From Streptomyces mayonensis (GTDB taxonomy: Bacteria > Actinomycetota > Actinomycetes > Streptomycetales > Streptomycetaceae): DNA of 64,000 bases. The stretch covers positions 62,001-126,000 of the forward strand of contig NZ_JACBYP010000003.1 of assembly GCF_018982965.1 (NCBI RefSeq). Direction: 5' to 3'. The notes under the pieces were generated by a model. That model had not been told where the DNA came from. It did no database searches and saw only the letters and a program-made list of their open reading frames with translations. This document shows positions 48,839 through 57,143 of the stretch, in pieces. A program made the position numbers and the translations under genes. Positions within the stretch are counted from its first letter, which is position 1. The number at the start of each line of letters is the position of its first letter.

Positions 48839-49363
48839 ATGACTACGAGCACGCCTTCCGCCGACGGCACTCCCGACGCCTCCGACGCCCATCCCCGTTT
48901 CGCCGCCGCCCTGCGCGAACTCGGGCTCGGGGACCTGGCCGGACGGGCCCGGCGGTTCCCGGAGGCCACGCGGACCGCCGCCGAGGCCGCCGCCGCGATC
49001 GGCTGCGAGCTGAGCCAGATCTGCAAGTCGCTCGTCTTCGCCGCGGACGGGGTCCCCGTCCTGGTCCTCATGGACGGTGCCTCCCGCGTCGACCTGGACC
49101 GGGTCCGCGAGGAACTCGGCGCCCAGAAGGTCACGCGGGCCAAGGCCGACGTCGTACGGGAGACGACCGGGTACGCCATCGGCGGCGTACCGCCCTTCGG
49201 ACACCGCACCCGCACCCGCGTCCTCGCCGACCGCTCGCTGCTCGCCCACGACGTCGTCTGGGCCGCCGCCGGCACCCCGTACGCCGTCTTCCCGATGCGG
49301 CCCGAGGACCTCGTCACCACCGCCGACGCCACCCTCACGGACGTCCGCGAACCCTCCGCGTGA
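48839..49363 (+). CDS. YbaK/EbsC family aminoacyl-tRNA deacylase
   Basis: A 174-aa trans-editing enzyme that hydrolyses mischarged aminoacyl-tRNAs such as Cys-tRNA-Pro. The fold is marked by HPRFAAALRELGL, IGCELSQICKSLVF (the catalytic Lys in ICKSLVF), ADVVRETTGYAIGGVPPFGH and AAGTPYAVFPM. Related ProX proteins clear Ala-tRNA-Pro, so the exact substrate is open. ATG 48839 follows a TACGGT -10. It overlaps the EamA permease gene by GTGA, so the two are co-translated. Confidence 0.9.
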   Translation: MTTSTPSADGTPDASDAHPRFAAALRELGLGDLAGRARRFPEATRTAAEAAAAIGCELSQICKSLVFAADGVPVLVLMDGASRVDLDRVREELGAQKVTRAKADVVRETTGYAIGGVPPFGHRTRTRVLADRSLLAHDVVWAAAGTPYAVFPMRPEDLVTTADATLTDVREPSA

Positions 49364-50205
49364 CCCCACCGGTCACCGGCGCGGTCCTGCTCGCCGCCAT
49401 CACCCACGCAAGCTGGAACGCCATCGCCCACCGGATCCCGGACAAGCTGACCGGCTTCGCGCTGATCTCCGGCGGAGGCATGCTCATCGGGCTCGCGCTG
49501 CTGCCGTTCACGGCGTTCCCGGCGGCCGGGGCATGGCCGTACCTGCTGGTCTCCGCGGCCGTCCACATCGCGTACTACGCGCTGTTGATGACCTCCTTCC
49601 GGCTCGGCGACTTCGGCCAGGCCTACCCCATCGCCCGCGGCAGCGCGCCGCTGCTGGTCACCGCCCTCGCCGCCGTCTTCGCCCACGAGGTGCCGGACGG
49701 CTGGGCGACCGGCGGCATCCTGCTCTGCTGTGCGGGCCTGACCGGCGTCGCCCTGTGGGGGCTGCGCGGACGCCGGCCCGACTGGACGGCGATCGGCGCG
49801 GCCCTGGCGACCGGGGTGACCATCGCGGCGTACACCGTCGTCGACGGGCTCGGCGTACGCGCCTCCGGCTCCTCCCTCGGCTACATCGCCTGGCTGATGG
49901 CGGTGCAGGGGACGGTGCTCCCGGCGTACTTCCTGTACCGCCACCGCGCCGGGGCCCGGGCGCTGCTGCGCCCGCACGCCGGTATCGGCCTGGTCGGCGC
50001 GGTGCTGTCCGTGGCCGCGTACGCGCTGGTCCTGTGGGCCCAGACCCGCGCCGAACTCGCGCCGGTCGCCGCGCTGCGGGAGTCTTCCATCCTGGTCGGT
50101 GCGGCGATCGGGGCCCTGTTCTTCAAGGAACGGTTCGGTGCGCCCCGGATCGCGGCGGCCGGGCTGCTGGTGGTCGGGATCGGGCTGATGCTGCACACCG
50201 GGTAG
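49360..50205 (+). CDS. EamA (drug/metabolite transporter) family permease
   Basis: A 281-aa membrane protein with ten predicted helices in two EamA repeats (first begins AVLLAAITHASWNAIAHRI, second WTAIGAALATGVTIAAYTVVDGLG) and the closing motif ESSILVGAAIGALFFKERFGAPRIAAAGLLVVGIGLML. EamA proteins export amino acids, nucleosides or drugs. GTG 49360 overlaps the stop of the tRNA deacylase gene. The coupling hints at disposal of an amino acid or analogue that is mischarged onto tRNA, which is speculation. Confidence 0.9.
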   Translation: MTPPVTGAVLLAAITHASWNAIAHRIPDKLTGFALISGGGMLIGLALLPFTAFPAAGAWPYLLVSAAVHIAYYALLMTSFRLGDFGQAYPIARGSAPLLVTALAAVFAHEVPDGWATGGILLCCAGLTGVALWGLRGRRPDWTAIGAALATGVTIAAYTVVDGLGVRASGSSLGYIAWLMAVQGTVLPAYFLYRHRAGARALLRPHAGIGLVGAVLSVAAYALVLWAQTRAELAPVAALRESSILVGAAIGALFFKERFGAPRIAAAGLLVVGIGLMLHTG

Positions 50206-50298
50206 GCAGGCGCATGCCTACGTACGGGCGTACGGGCCTACGTGCGTACCGCCGTCGTGAGGCGCACCCTGGAAGGAGGTGTTCCGGAGGTGAACGTC

Positions 50299-50574
50299 AT
50301 GATGCACACCGCAGTGGGATGGCATGTCGAGCTCGAGTTCATGGAGGACGACCAGCACACGCGGGCGGTCGCGATGGTGCGGCTGCCCGACGGCACCGAG
50401 GTCCGCGCGCACGGCCACGCCAGCCGGCACCGGGCCGACTCCCGGCAGCCACGGGTCGGTGAGGAGGTCGCGGGGGCACGCGCGTTGAACGAGCTGGCGA
50501 TGCAGCTGCTCACCAAGGCGCACGAGGAGATCGACTCGGCGTCGGGCCGGACCTCCCACCCGATCCATGTGTGA
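50299..50574 (+). CDS. DUF1876 domain protein
   Basis: A 91-aa protein with the DUF1876 layout seen across actinobacteria: WHVELEFMEDDQHTRAVAMVRLPDG, then VRAHGHASRHRADSRQPRVGEEVAGARAL and a final helix LAMQLLTKAHEEI. The fold is like a double-stranded RNA-binding domain but with no shown RNA binding. ATG 50299 lies 8 nt after GGAGG. It stands alone, convergent with the serine hydrolase gene; function unknown. Confidence 0.88.
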   Translation: MMHTAVGWHVELEFMEDDQHTRAVAMVRLPDGTEVRAHGHASRHRADSRQPRVGEEVAGARALNELAMQLLTKAHEEIDSASGRTSHPIHV

Positions 50575-50623
50575 GGGCCGCCCGGTTCATGTGTGACGGG
50601 CGGAGGGGCGGCCGGCCGCCGGT

Positions 50624-51817
50624 TCAGCTCGCGCCGAGCGACTCCCGTACCGCCCGGACCAGCGCCTGCGCCCGCGGATCCGCCGTCACGGTCTTGCGGA
50701 AGCCGTTGGTGACGTAGCCGACGGCGATGCCCGTCTCCGGGTCGGCGAAGCCCAGGGCGCCGCCGCGGCCCGGGTGACCGAAGGAGCCCGTGGACAGGAA
50801 CGGCGACGCGCTGCCGTGCAGCATGTAGCCGAGGCCGAAGCGGGTGTTCACCACCAGCACGCGGTCCGGACCGGCGGACTCCTCGGCGCGCGCCCGTTCC
50901 ATGGTCGCCGGGTCGAAGAGCCGCACCCGCCGCGTCACGCCGTCGACCTCGCCGATCAGCGCCGCGTAGAACCGGGCCAGCCCCTCGGCCGTCGCGATGC
51001 CGTTGGTCGCGGGGAGGGCCGCCGCGCGGTACGCCGGGTCGTTCTGGTCCGGGAAGGGCGTGATCGCGGCGAAGGCACGGCGGGTCAGGGAGTCCGGGTC
51101 CCCGTACGCCTGTGTGACGGCCCGCTTGGGGCGCAGGCGGGGGCCGTTCCCGGACGGCTCGGGCTCCTCCAGCCGGCCGGCGCGCCCGGCCCGGCCCGCC
51201 GCCTCCTGGGCCGGGGGCAGCCCCACCCACAGGTTCAGGTCCAGCGGACCGGCGATCTCGTCCGCGATCCACTCACCGGCGCCGCGCCCGCCCGTCACCC
51301 GGCGGACCAGCTCGTCGAGCAGCCAGCCGTACGTCAACGCGTGGTAGCCGTGGTCGGTGCCCGGCTCCCAGACCGGCGCCTGGGCGGCGACGGCCCGCGG
51401 GCCCCGCAGCGGGTCGAGGGCCTCATCCGGGGCGAGCGGACGGTCCAGGACCGGCAGCCCCGCCCGGTGGTTCAGCACGTGCCGGACCCGTACCCGTTCC
51501 TTGCCGTGCGCCTTGAACTCCGGCCAGTACTCGCCCACCGGCGCGTCCAGGTCCAACTCGCCGCGCTGGTGCAGCAGCAGGGGTACGGCGGCCGCGACAC
51601 CCTTGGTCGCCGAGCGCACGACCTGGGCGGTGCCCCGGCGCCACGGCTCGGTGCCGTCGATGTCCCGGGTGCCGCCCCACAGGTCGACGACCTTGCGGCC
51701 GTCCCGGTAGACGGCGACCGCGGCGCCCCGGTCGCCGAGCGCCGTGAAGTTGCGGACGAACGCGTCCCGGACCGGCTCGAAGTCCTCGGCGACTGTGCCG
51801 TGCACGTCCACGCTCAC
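50624..51817 (-). CDS. Beta-lactamase-fold serine hydrolase (esterase type)
   Basis: A 397-aa class C beta-lactamase/esterase-like enzyme. The SxxK motif is RSATKG (about residues 68-73), the YxN-equivalent is in GYHALTYGW, and the third motif region is GSFGHPGRGGALGFADPE. No signal peptide, so probably a cytoplasmic esterase/transesterase, not a beta-lactam resistance enzyme. GTG 51817 begins SVDVHGTVAEDFEPVRDAF. A GTGGCTGCAACT-type 12-bp repeat array lies upstream (51856-51915). Confidence 0.88.
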   Translation of the reverse strand: MSVDVHGTVAEDFEPVRDAFVRNFTALGDRGAAVAVYRDGRKVVDLWGGTRDIDGTEPWRRGTAQVVRSATKGVAAAVPLLLHQRGELDLDAPVGEYWPEFKAHGKERVRVRHVLNHRAGLPVLDRPLAPDEALDPLRGPRAVAAQAPVWEPGTDHGYHALTYGWLLDELVRRVTGGRGAGEWIADEIAGPLDLNLWVGLPPAQEAAGRAGRAGRLEEPEPSGNGPRLRPKRAVTQAYGDPDSLTRRAFAAITPFPDQNDPAYRAAALPATNGIATAEGLARFYAALIGEVDGVTRRVRLFDPATMERARAEESAGPDRVLVVNTRFGLGYMLHGSASPFLSTGSFGHPGRGGALGFADPETGIAVGYVTNGFRKTVTADPRAQALVRAVRESLGAS

Positions 51818-51855
51818 CTCTGTACGTTCCTTCCGTTCGCCCGGGACGTTCGCCC

Positions 51856-51915
51856 GTGACAGTGGCTGCGACTGTGGCTGCAACTGTGACTGCAAGTGCC
51901 GCTGCAACAGTGGGT
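51856..51915. repeat. Degenerate 12-bp repeat upstream of the serine hydrolase
   Basis: About five units resembling GTGGCTGCAACT run end to end, with drift. They lie between the serine hydrolase start and the metal-transporter ATPase stop. Confidence 0.75.
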
Positions 51916-52003
51916 GCAACCGCCACCGGCCGCCCGCGATTCCTCGCCGGGCCGACAACCCGGCTGTCGCCCCGGCCGTCGACCCGACTTGTCGACCCGG
52001 TCG

Positions 52004-52831
52004 TCAACCGCGAGCCGGCACCGAACGCGGGTCGAAGCCGAAGGGCAGTTCCAGGCGGTGGGCGCGCATCAGCTCGTCGTCCGCCAGCAGGTGGGCCGTC
52101 GGACCGTCCGCCGCGATCACGCCGTCGCTGAGGATCAGGGCGCGGGAGCACAGCTCCAGGGCGTAGGGCAGGTCGTGGGTGACCATCAGGACCGTGACGT
52201 CCAGCGCGCGCAGGATGTCGGCGAGTTCGCGGCGCGAGGCGGGATCGAGGTTGGATGAGGGCTCGTCCAGGACCAGGATCTCCGGCTCCATGGCGAGCAC
52301 GGTCGCCACCGCCACCCGCCGCCGCTGGCCGAAGGAGAGGTGGTGCGGCGGCCGGTCCTTGAAGTCCGCCATGCCCACCAGTTCCAGCGCCCGGTCCACG
52401 CGGGCCTCCAGCTCCGCCCCCTTCACCCCGGCCGCCGCCGGCCCGAACGCCACGTCCTCGCGCACGGTCGGCATGAACAACTGGTCGTCGGGGTCCTGGA
52501 AGACGATCCCGACCCGGCGCCTGACCTCGGCCATGTTCCGCCGGTCGACCGGCAGCCCGGCGACGGCGACCGTGCCGGTGCCGCCGGTCAGGATGCCGTT
52601 GAGGTGGAGGACGAGGGTCGTCTTGCCCGCGCCGTTGGGACCGAGCAGCGCGACCCGCTCGCCGCGCGCGACGGAGAAGTCCACGCCGAACAGGGCCTGG
52701 TGCCCGTCGGGGTAGGCGAAGGCGAGCCCGGACACGTCGAGGGAGGCGGGCACGTCGGAGACGGGGTCACCCACGGGGCCGGTCACGGGGCCGGTCACGG
52801 GGCCGGTCGCGGGGTCGGTCACAGGGTCCAT
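52004..52831 (-). CDS. ECF-type metal transporter ATPase (CbiO/NikO)
   Basis: A 275-aa ABC ATPase with Walker A GPNGAGKT, Q-loop FQDPDDQ, signature HLSFGQRRRVA, Walker B ILVLDEPSS and switch His in THDLPYAL. FQDPDDQLFMPTVREDVAFGP is typical of the CbiO/NikO/BioM group. It powers the ECF transporter with the T component at 52819 and the M component at 53581. ATG 52831 overlaps the T gene by 13 nt. The first ~20 residues are a Val-Thr-Gly-Pro repeat from 12-bp units (52773-52808). Confidence 0.9.
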   Translation of the reverse strand: MDPVTDPATGPVTGPVTGPVGDPVSDVPASLDVSGLAFAYPDGHQALFGVDFSVARGERVALLGPNGAGKTTLVLHLNGILTGGTGTVAVAGLPVDRRNMAEVRRRVGIVFQDPDDQLFMPTVREDVAFGPAAAGVKGAELEARVDRALELVGMADFKDRPPHHLSFGQRRRVAVATVLAMEPEILVLDEPSSNLDPASRRELADILRALDVTVLMVTHDLPYALELCSRALILSDGVIAADGPTAHLLADDELMRAHRLELPFGFDPRSVPARG

Positions 52832-53580
52832 CCCAGCAGACAGACCACCAGTGCCGCACCCGGGAGGGCCAGCGCGTACGACCACTGCGCCCGGGACGCC
52901 GTCACCTCGTCGATGACCGGCATCGAACCGGCGTACCCGCGGCTGACCATGGCCAGGTGGACGCGCTCGCCGCGTTCGTAGGAGCGGATGAAGAGGGCAC
53001 CGGCCGACTTGGCGAGCACGCCCCAGTGCCGTACTCCGCGCGCCTCGAAGCCGCGCGACTCCCGGGCGATCCGCATCCGCCGCATCTCGTCGGCGATCAC
53101 GTCCCCGTACCGGATCATGAACGACGCGATCTGCACCAGCAGCGGCGGCAGCCGCAGCCGCTGGAGGCCGAGCAGCAGGGCGCGCAGCTCGGTGGTGGAG
53201 GCGAGGAGTACCGAGGCGGCGACGCCCAGGGTGCCCTTGGCCAGCACGTTCCAGGCGCCCCACAGCCCGTTGACGCTCAGGGACATGCCGAGCACGCCGA
53301 CGCGCTCGCCCTCCGCCACGAAGGGCATCAGCACCGCGAAGGCGACGAACGGCACCTCGATCAGCAACCGTTTGAGCAGGAAGGACGCCGGGACGCGGGC
53401 CGCGTACGCCACTGCCGCGAGCAGCACCGCGTACAGCCCGAACGCCCACATCGCCTCGCGCGGCGTCGACACCACGACGACCACGAAGGCGAAGGCGGCG
53501 GCGAGTTTGGTGTGCGGCGGCAGACCGTGCACGGGGGAGTGGCCGTGCCGGTAGAGCCGGTGCGCGTGGCCCGTCCCCAC
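52819..53580 (-). CDS. ECF transporter transmembrane component (CbiQ/NikQ)
   Basis: A 253-aa T component with about five to six helices (AAAFAFVVVVVST, FGLYAVLLAAVAYAARV) and the coupling-helix motifs typical of CbiQ: RIARESRGFEARG and, near the end, VSRGYAGS (Arg-Gly pairs contacting the ATPase). It starts with GTG at 53580, directly abutting the M-component stop (TAG 53583-53581), and overlaps the ATPase gene. The histidine-rich N-terminus (GHAHRLYRHGHSPVHG) may bind metal, as is common in nickel/cobalt transporters. Confidence 0.9.
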   Translation of the reverse strand: MGTGHAHRLYRHGHSPVHGLPPHTKLAAAFAFVVVVVSTPREAMWAFGLYAVLLAAVAYAARVPASFLLKRLLIEVPFVAFAVLMPFVAEGERVGVLGMSLSVNGLWGAWNVLAKGTLGVAASVLLASTTELRALLLGLQRLRLPPLLVQIASFMIRYGDVIADEMRRMRIARESRGFEARGVRHWGVLAKSAGALFIRSYERGERVHLAMVSRGYAGSMPVIDEVTASRAQWSYALALPGAALVVCLLGWTL

Positions 53581-54705
53581 CTAACGGGTCGTTTCCGTGC
53601 TGCTCGGGGAGGCGTCGTCGCTGCGCCGCCTGCGCACCGCCCAGAACACCGCGCTGCCCGCGACGACCGTGACGCCGACGCCGATCACGCCCGCGAGACC
53701 GCCCGAGACGCGGGCGTCGGTGATGTCCTCCACGCCGTAGTCGGCGAGCGGCGAGTCCGCGCTCGCGTGCTCCTCGGCCTTCTCGTCGATGCCCTTGTCG
53801 GAGGCGACCTTCTCCAGGCCGTCGGGGTTGGCGGAGGCGTAGAAGCTGACGAATCCGGCCAGGACCAGCGAGGCGACGAGGCCGGTGATCCACACCTTGC
53901 GGTGCGAGCGGGCGGCGACGGGCGCGGGAGCCGGCCCGGTGCCGGAAGGAGTGGTACCGGAAGGAGTGTTGCCGGAGGGGGCGTCGACCAGCTCGCCGTT
54001 CACGCGCAGCTTGAGCCGCGGTCCCAGTCCCCGCGCCCCGTGCACGAGGTCCGGGCGTACGGCGACGACGGCGCCCACGGTCAGCGCGGTGATCACGGCC
54101 TCGCCGATGCCGATCAGCACGTGCACGCCGATCATCGCGGTGGCGACCTTGCCGATGGCGACGTCGGTGGTGCCGCCGATCCAGTACAGGAACGTGAAGG
54201 CGAGGGCGGCGGCCGGCACGGAGACGAGGGCGGCGACGAAGGAGGAGACGGTGACCGAGCGCCGGGTGCGCGGCAGCACCTTCACCAGGCCCCGGAAGAC
54301 GGCGTAGGCGACGACGGTGGTGACGATCGCCATGTCGGTGATGTTCACGCCGAGCGCGGTCAGACCGCCGTCGGCGAAGAGGATGCCCTGCATCAGCAGC
54401 ACCACGGACACGCACAGGACGCCCGTGTACGGACCCACGAGGATGGCGGCCAGCGCGCCACCGAGCAGATGCCCGCTGGTCCCGGCCGCGACGGGGAAGT
54501 TCAGCATCTGCACCGCGAAGATGAACGCCGCGACCAGCCCCGCCAGGGGCGCGGTCCTCTCTCCCCCACGCTCGGCTTCGCCCGCGCGGGAGGTGCCCCC
54601 AAGCTCCCGGCGCGCGCCGCGCAGGCTGACCGCGACGGCGCCGGCGGCGACGACTCCGGTGACGGCGGACGTCGGGGCGTTGATGAATCCGTCAGGTACA
54701 TGCAC
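53581..54705 (-). CDS. ECF nickel/cobalt transporter substrate component (CbiM/NikM) fused to CbiN-like segment
   Basis: A 374-aa protein. The N-terminus MHVPDGFINAPTSAV is the metal-loop signature of NikM/CbiM, with His2 as ligand; helices with GTSGHLLGGALAAILVGPY and the VNITDMAIV block follow. The C-terminal ~110 residues (WITGLVASLVLAGFVSFYASANPDGLEKVA) are a CbiN/PDGLE-type unit, joined by a Ser/Thr/Gly/Pro repeat. A REP-like palindrome (54559-54602) is captured in frame between the first two helices. GTG 54705 follows a TACTAT -10 by 6 nt. A Nur-box-like site upstream points to nickel over cobalt. Confidence 0.9.
   Translation of the reverse strand: MHVPDGFINAPTSAVTGVVAAGAVAVSLRGARRELGGTSRAGEAERGGERTAPLAGLVAAFIFAVQMLNFPVAAGTSGHLLGGALAAILVGPYTGVLCVSVVLLMQGILFADGGLTALGVNITDMAIVTTVVAYAVFRGLVKVLPRTRRSVTVSSFVAALVSVPAAALAFTFLYWIGGTTDVAIGKVATAMIGVHVLIGIGEAVITALTVGAVVAVRPDLVHGARGLGPRLKLRVNGELVDAPSGNTPSGTTPSGTGPAPAPVAARSHRKVWITGLVASLVLAGFVSFYASANPDGLEKVASDKGIDEKAEEHASADSPLADYGVEDITDARVSGGLAGVIGVGVTVVAGSAVFWAVRRRRSDDASPSSTETTR
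54559..54602. repeat. REP-like palindromic element inside the CbiM/NikM coding region
   Basis: On the minus strand the segment reads CACCTCCCGC, then a GGC-GAA-GCC mini-hairpin, then GAGCGTGGGGGAG, giving a folded REP-type palindrome of a kind scattered in Streptomyces genomes (from memory). It adds an in-frame stretch like GGTSRAGEAERGG to the protein. Confidence 0.65.
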
Positions 54706-54742
54706 GGTTCGATAGTAGAGACCTATTGCAACCTGTTCGCAA
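54706..54742 (-). promoter_or_regulatory. Promoter with Nur-box-like site upstream of the metal transporter
   Basis: TTGCAA-CCTGT-TCGCAA (54726-54742) matches the nickel-responsive Nur box TTGCAA-N5-TTGCAA at 11 of 12 defined positions. It lies 8 bp upstream of a TACTAT -10 (54717-54712), which is 6 nt before the GTG. Binding there would block the promoter when nickel is plentiful. Confidence 0.7.
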
Positions 54743-54903
54743 GAGCGAGGTGCATGCTGATCTTGAGCCGATCCCGCGCAGACCTCACGCGGACCTCACA
54801 TGTGAGATACGGCTCGCAGGGCGTGACCCGGGAAATATGGGACATTGGAGTGGGGGCGGACGCAGCGGTTCCGTGAAGGTGGCAGAGCGTGAGGGGCGAT
54901 GAG

Positions 54904-55305
54904 ATGTCCGTAGTCGAACAGTACGCACGAGCCCACATCCTGACGGACGCGGACCTCCCCGACCAGGAAGACGGCGGCGCGATACCCGTCGTACTGCGCT
55001 ACGACCCCGACCACGACCCGCGCACGGTCCGCGTCGCGCTGCCCGGCGGGGGCAGCTCCTCCGCAGCCCGGGAGTGGACCTTCTCCCGCGCCCTGCTCGA
55101 ACAGGGCCTGCGGGCACCAGCAGGGGCGGGCGACGTGCGGGTGTGGCCCTGCGGGCGGGTGCAGTCGGTCGTCGAGTTCCACTCGCCGCAGGGCTGCTCG
55201 GTGGTCCAGTTCGAGACCAAGGCACTGACCCGGTTCCTGCGCCGCACCTACACGGCGGTGGCCCGACCGGTGGACCAGACGGTGGCCCGACCGGTGGCCT
55301 ACTGA
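54904..55305 (+). CDS. ssgE: SsgA-like sporulation/cell division protein (SsgE type)
   Basis: A 133-aa SALP-family protein, found only in sporulating actinomycetes, where these proteins steer septation and cell-wall remodelling during sporulation. The family core runs from PVVLRYDPDHDPRTVRVAL through EWTFSRALLEQGL and VRVWPC to VQFETKALTRFLRRTY. Assignment to SsgE rests on synteny: two MecA_N-type penicillin-binding proteins lie next to it, as recalled from S. coelicolor. ATG 54904 follows GAGGGG by about 7 nt; a GTG at 54889 is possible. The C-terminal TVARPV motif is duplicated. Confidence 0.85.
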   Translation: MSVVEQYARAHILTDADLPDQEDGGAIPVVLRYDPDHDPRTVRVALPGGGSSSAAREWTFSRALLEQGLRAPAGAGDVRVWPCGRVQSVVEFHSPQGCSVVQFETKALTRFLRRTYTAVARPVDQTVARPVAY

Positions 55306-55319
55306 GCGCCACCGGTCGG
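55287..55319. terminator. Hairpin at the end of ssgE
   Basis: CCGACCGGTGGC (55287-55298) pairs perfectly with GCCACCGGTCGG (55308-55319). The ssgE stop lies in the loop, and the convergent penicillin-binding protein gene ends just beyond. Confidence 0.75.
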
Positions 55320-55333
55320 TCGGGTGCCGTGGG

Positions 55334-57016
55334 TCAGCCGGCCGCCTTGAGGAGGGCCGCGACGATCGGGCCCGCGGTCTCGCCGCCGTGCCCGCCCTGC
55401 TGGACGACGCCCGCCGCGGCGACGTCGTTCCGGTACGCCGTGAACCAGCCGTTGGGCTTCTCCTGCCCGTCGACCTCCGCCGAGCCGGTCTTGGCGCCGA
55501 CGTCACCGCTGACCCCGGCCATCGCCTCGGCGGCGGTTCCGGCGGCGGCGGTGTAGGACATCAGCTCGCGCAGCGCGCCCACCGTGGCGCCGGACATCGT
55601 GCGGGAGGCGGTGGCGAGTTCACGGTCGTCGACCGACGGGGCGACCAGGTACGGCTGGTGGAAGCTGCCCGACTTCACGGTCGCGGAGACCGACGCCATG
55701 TTCAGCGGGTTCATCCGGACCCCGCCCTGCCCGATGAGGGCCGCGGCCATCTGCGCCTGGCTCTCCACCGGCACCCGGCCGTCGAAGGTGGGGACGCCGA
55801 CCGCCCAGTCGTTCATCGACAGGCCGAAGACCTCCTTCGCCTGCTTGGTCAGGTCGTCGTCCTTCAGCTCCGGGGCCTGGCTGATGAAGGCCGTGTTGCA
55901 GGAGCGGGCGAAACTCGCCTTGAAGGTGCCGTCCTTGATCTCGAACTCGTCGTCGTTCTGGAACTTCCAGCCGCCGTGGGTGAAGTACTTGGGGCACGGG
56001 TGCTTCTCGTTCACGGACGCCAGGTCCTTCTCGAGCAGCATCGAAGCGGTGATGACCTTCATCGTGGAGCCCGGGGCCAGCGAACCCTGGAAGGCGGTGT
56101 TGAAGCCGTGGCCGCCGTTGGCGACGGCGAGGATCTCACCGGTGGAGGCCCGCATCAGCACGACCGACGCCTGCTTCTTGCCGTCCACCTGCTTCTCGGC
56201 GGCGGCCTGGAGGGCGGGGTCGAGGGTCGTCTTCACGGTCCCGGGCGTGCCCTTGCTCAGCTCCAGCAGGGTCTTGTCGGCCTCCGCGTCCTCCTTCCCG
56301 TTCTCGCCCTTCTCCTTCTCGCGGACGACGCGCAGCTCGATGCCGGGGGTGCCGCCGGCCTTGTCGCCGTACTTCTCGCGCAGGCCGTCCAGGACGGTGC
56401 CGAGCGAGGGGTACTTGTCGGTGGTCAGCTCACCGCCGTCCTGGTCGACGGCCTTGACGGGCGGGTCCCCGGCCTTGCCGGTGACCAGCTTGTCGCCGTC
56501 CTCCAGCTCGGGGTGGACCACGGCGGCGTGCCAGTCGACGCGGGGCTCGCCGTCGCCGTCCCGGCGGACGACGGTCAGCGCGCTGTCGTACGCCAGCGGC
56601 TTCGACGTCTCCTCGTAGGCGACCGTGGCCTTGACGGAGAACGGGACCTTGCCGTCGGCCGGGGTGCCCGCGGTGAGGGTGACGTCCTTGATACGGGCGT
56701 CCTTGCCGTAGCCGGTGAGCAGGGCCTTCGCGGCCTCGGCGTCGTCGGTCGCGTCGGCCGCGGTGGCCACGTCGCCCTGCTGCCAGGCGGTCAGGAACCG
56801 CTGGGCCGTGCCGGTGACCTCGGTGGCGGTCAGCGGGCCCGTCTTCACCTTCTCCTCGGCCGCGGCGGACTTGGTCCGCGCGCCGTCCTCGGCCTCGGCC
56901 TCACCGCCGTACACCGCGTAGGCACCGAAACCGGCGCCGGCCACGAGCACCGCGGCCACACCGCCGATCACGGCGGGTTTCGTCCTGCGCCGCTCGCCGG
57001 CGCCCATTCTGCTGCC
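55334..57016 (-). CDS. Penicillin-binding transpeptidase with MecA_N-type domain (copy 1)
   Basis: A 560-aa membrane-anchored transpeptidase. A helix near residues 14-35 (AVIGGVAAVLVAGAGFGAYAVY) anchors it outside the cell; residues about 60-180 are an NTF2-like MecA_N domain (TATEVTGTAQRFLTAWQQGD). The catalytic domain has SxxK in PGSTMKV, SxN in FARSCNTAF and KTG in GAKTGSAEV, so it is likely active in peptidoglycan cross-linking. GTG 57016 follows GGAGG by about 11 nt; ATG 57007 is an alternative. It is paralogous to the next gene and convergent with ssgE, suggesting a role in sporulation-stage wall synthesis. Confidence 0.9.
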   Translation of the reverse strand, partial: GSRMGAGERRRTKPAVIGGVAAVLVAGAGFGAYAVYGGEAEAEDGARTKSAAAEEKVKTGPLTATEVTGTAQRFLTAWQQGDVATAADATDDAEAAKALLTGYGKDARIKDVTLTAGTPADGKVPFSVKATVAYEETSKPLAYDSALTVVRRDGDGEPRVDWHAAVVHPELEDGDKLVTGKAGDPPVKAVDQDGGELTTDKYPSLGTVLDGLREKYGDKAGGTPGIELRVVREKEKGENGKEDAEADKTLLELSKGTPGTVKTTLDPALQAAAEKQVDGKKQASVVLMRASTGEILAVANGGHGFNTAFQGSLAPGSTMKVITASMLLEKDLASVNEKHPCPKYFTHGGWKFQNDDEFEIKDGTFKASFARSCNTAFISQAPELKDDDLTKQAKEVFGLSMNDWAVGVPTFDGRVPVESQAQMAAALIGQGGVRMNPLNMASVSATVKSGSFHQPYLVAPSVDDRELATASRTMSGATVGALRELMSYTAAAGTAAEAMAGVSGDVGAKTGSAEVDGQEKPNGWFTAYRNDVAAAGVVQQGGHGGETAGPIVAALLKAAG

Positions 57017-57143
57017 CACTGCGTCCCGTTCCTCCGCGGCGCCCGGATCCGGAGGGCCCAAGGAGCCCTCCTGCCGATGCCTGCCTCTTCAGCCACTTCC
57101 AACGACCCGTCCACAGTAGGTCCTTGACCGCGGCCCGGTTGCC

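Noticed and set aside
50575..50623. Terminator between DUF1876 and the serine hydrolase
   Set aside because: GGCCGCC/GGGCGG segments could pair in several ways, but no single stable hairpin with clear arms was evident.
54706..54900. Cobalamin riboswitch upstream of the ECF transporter
   Set aside because: The M gene appears leaderless, and no B12-box-like sequence was found; the Nur-type site explains regulation better.
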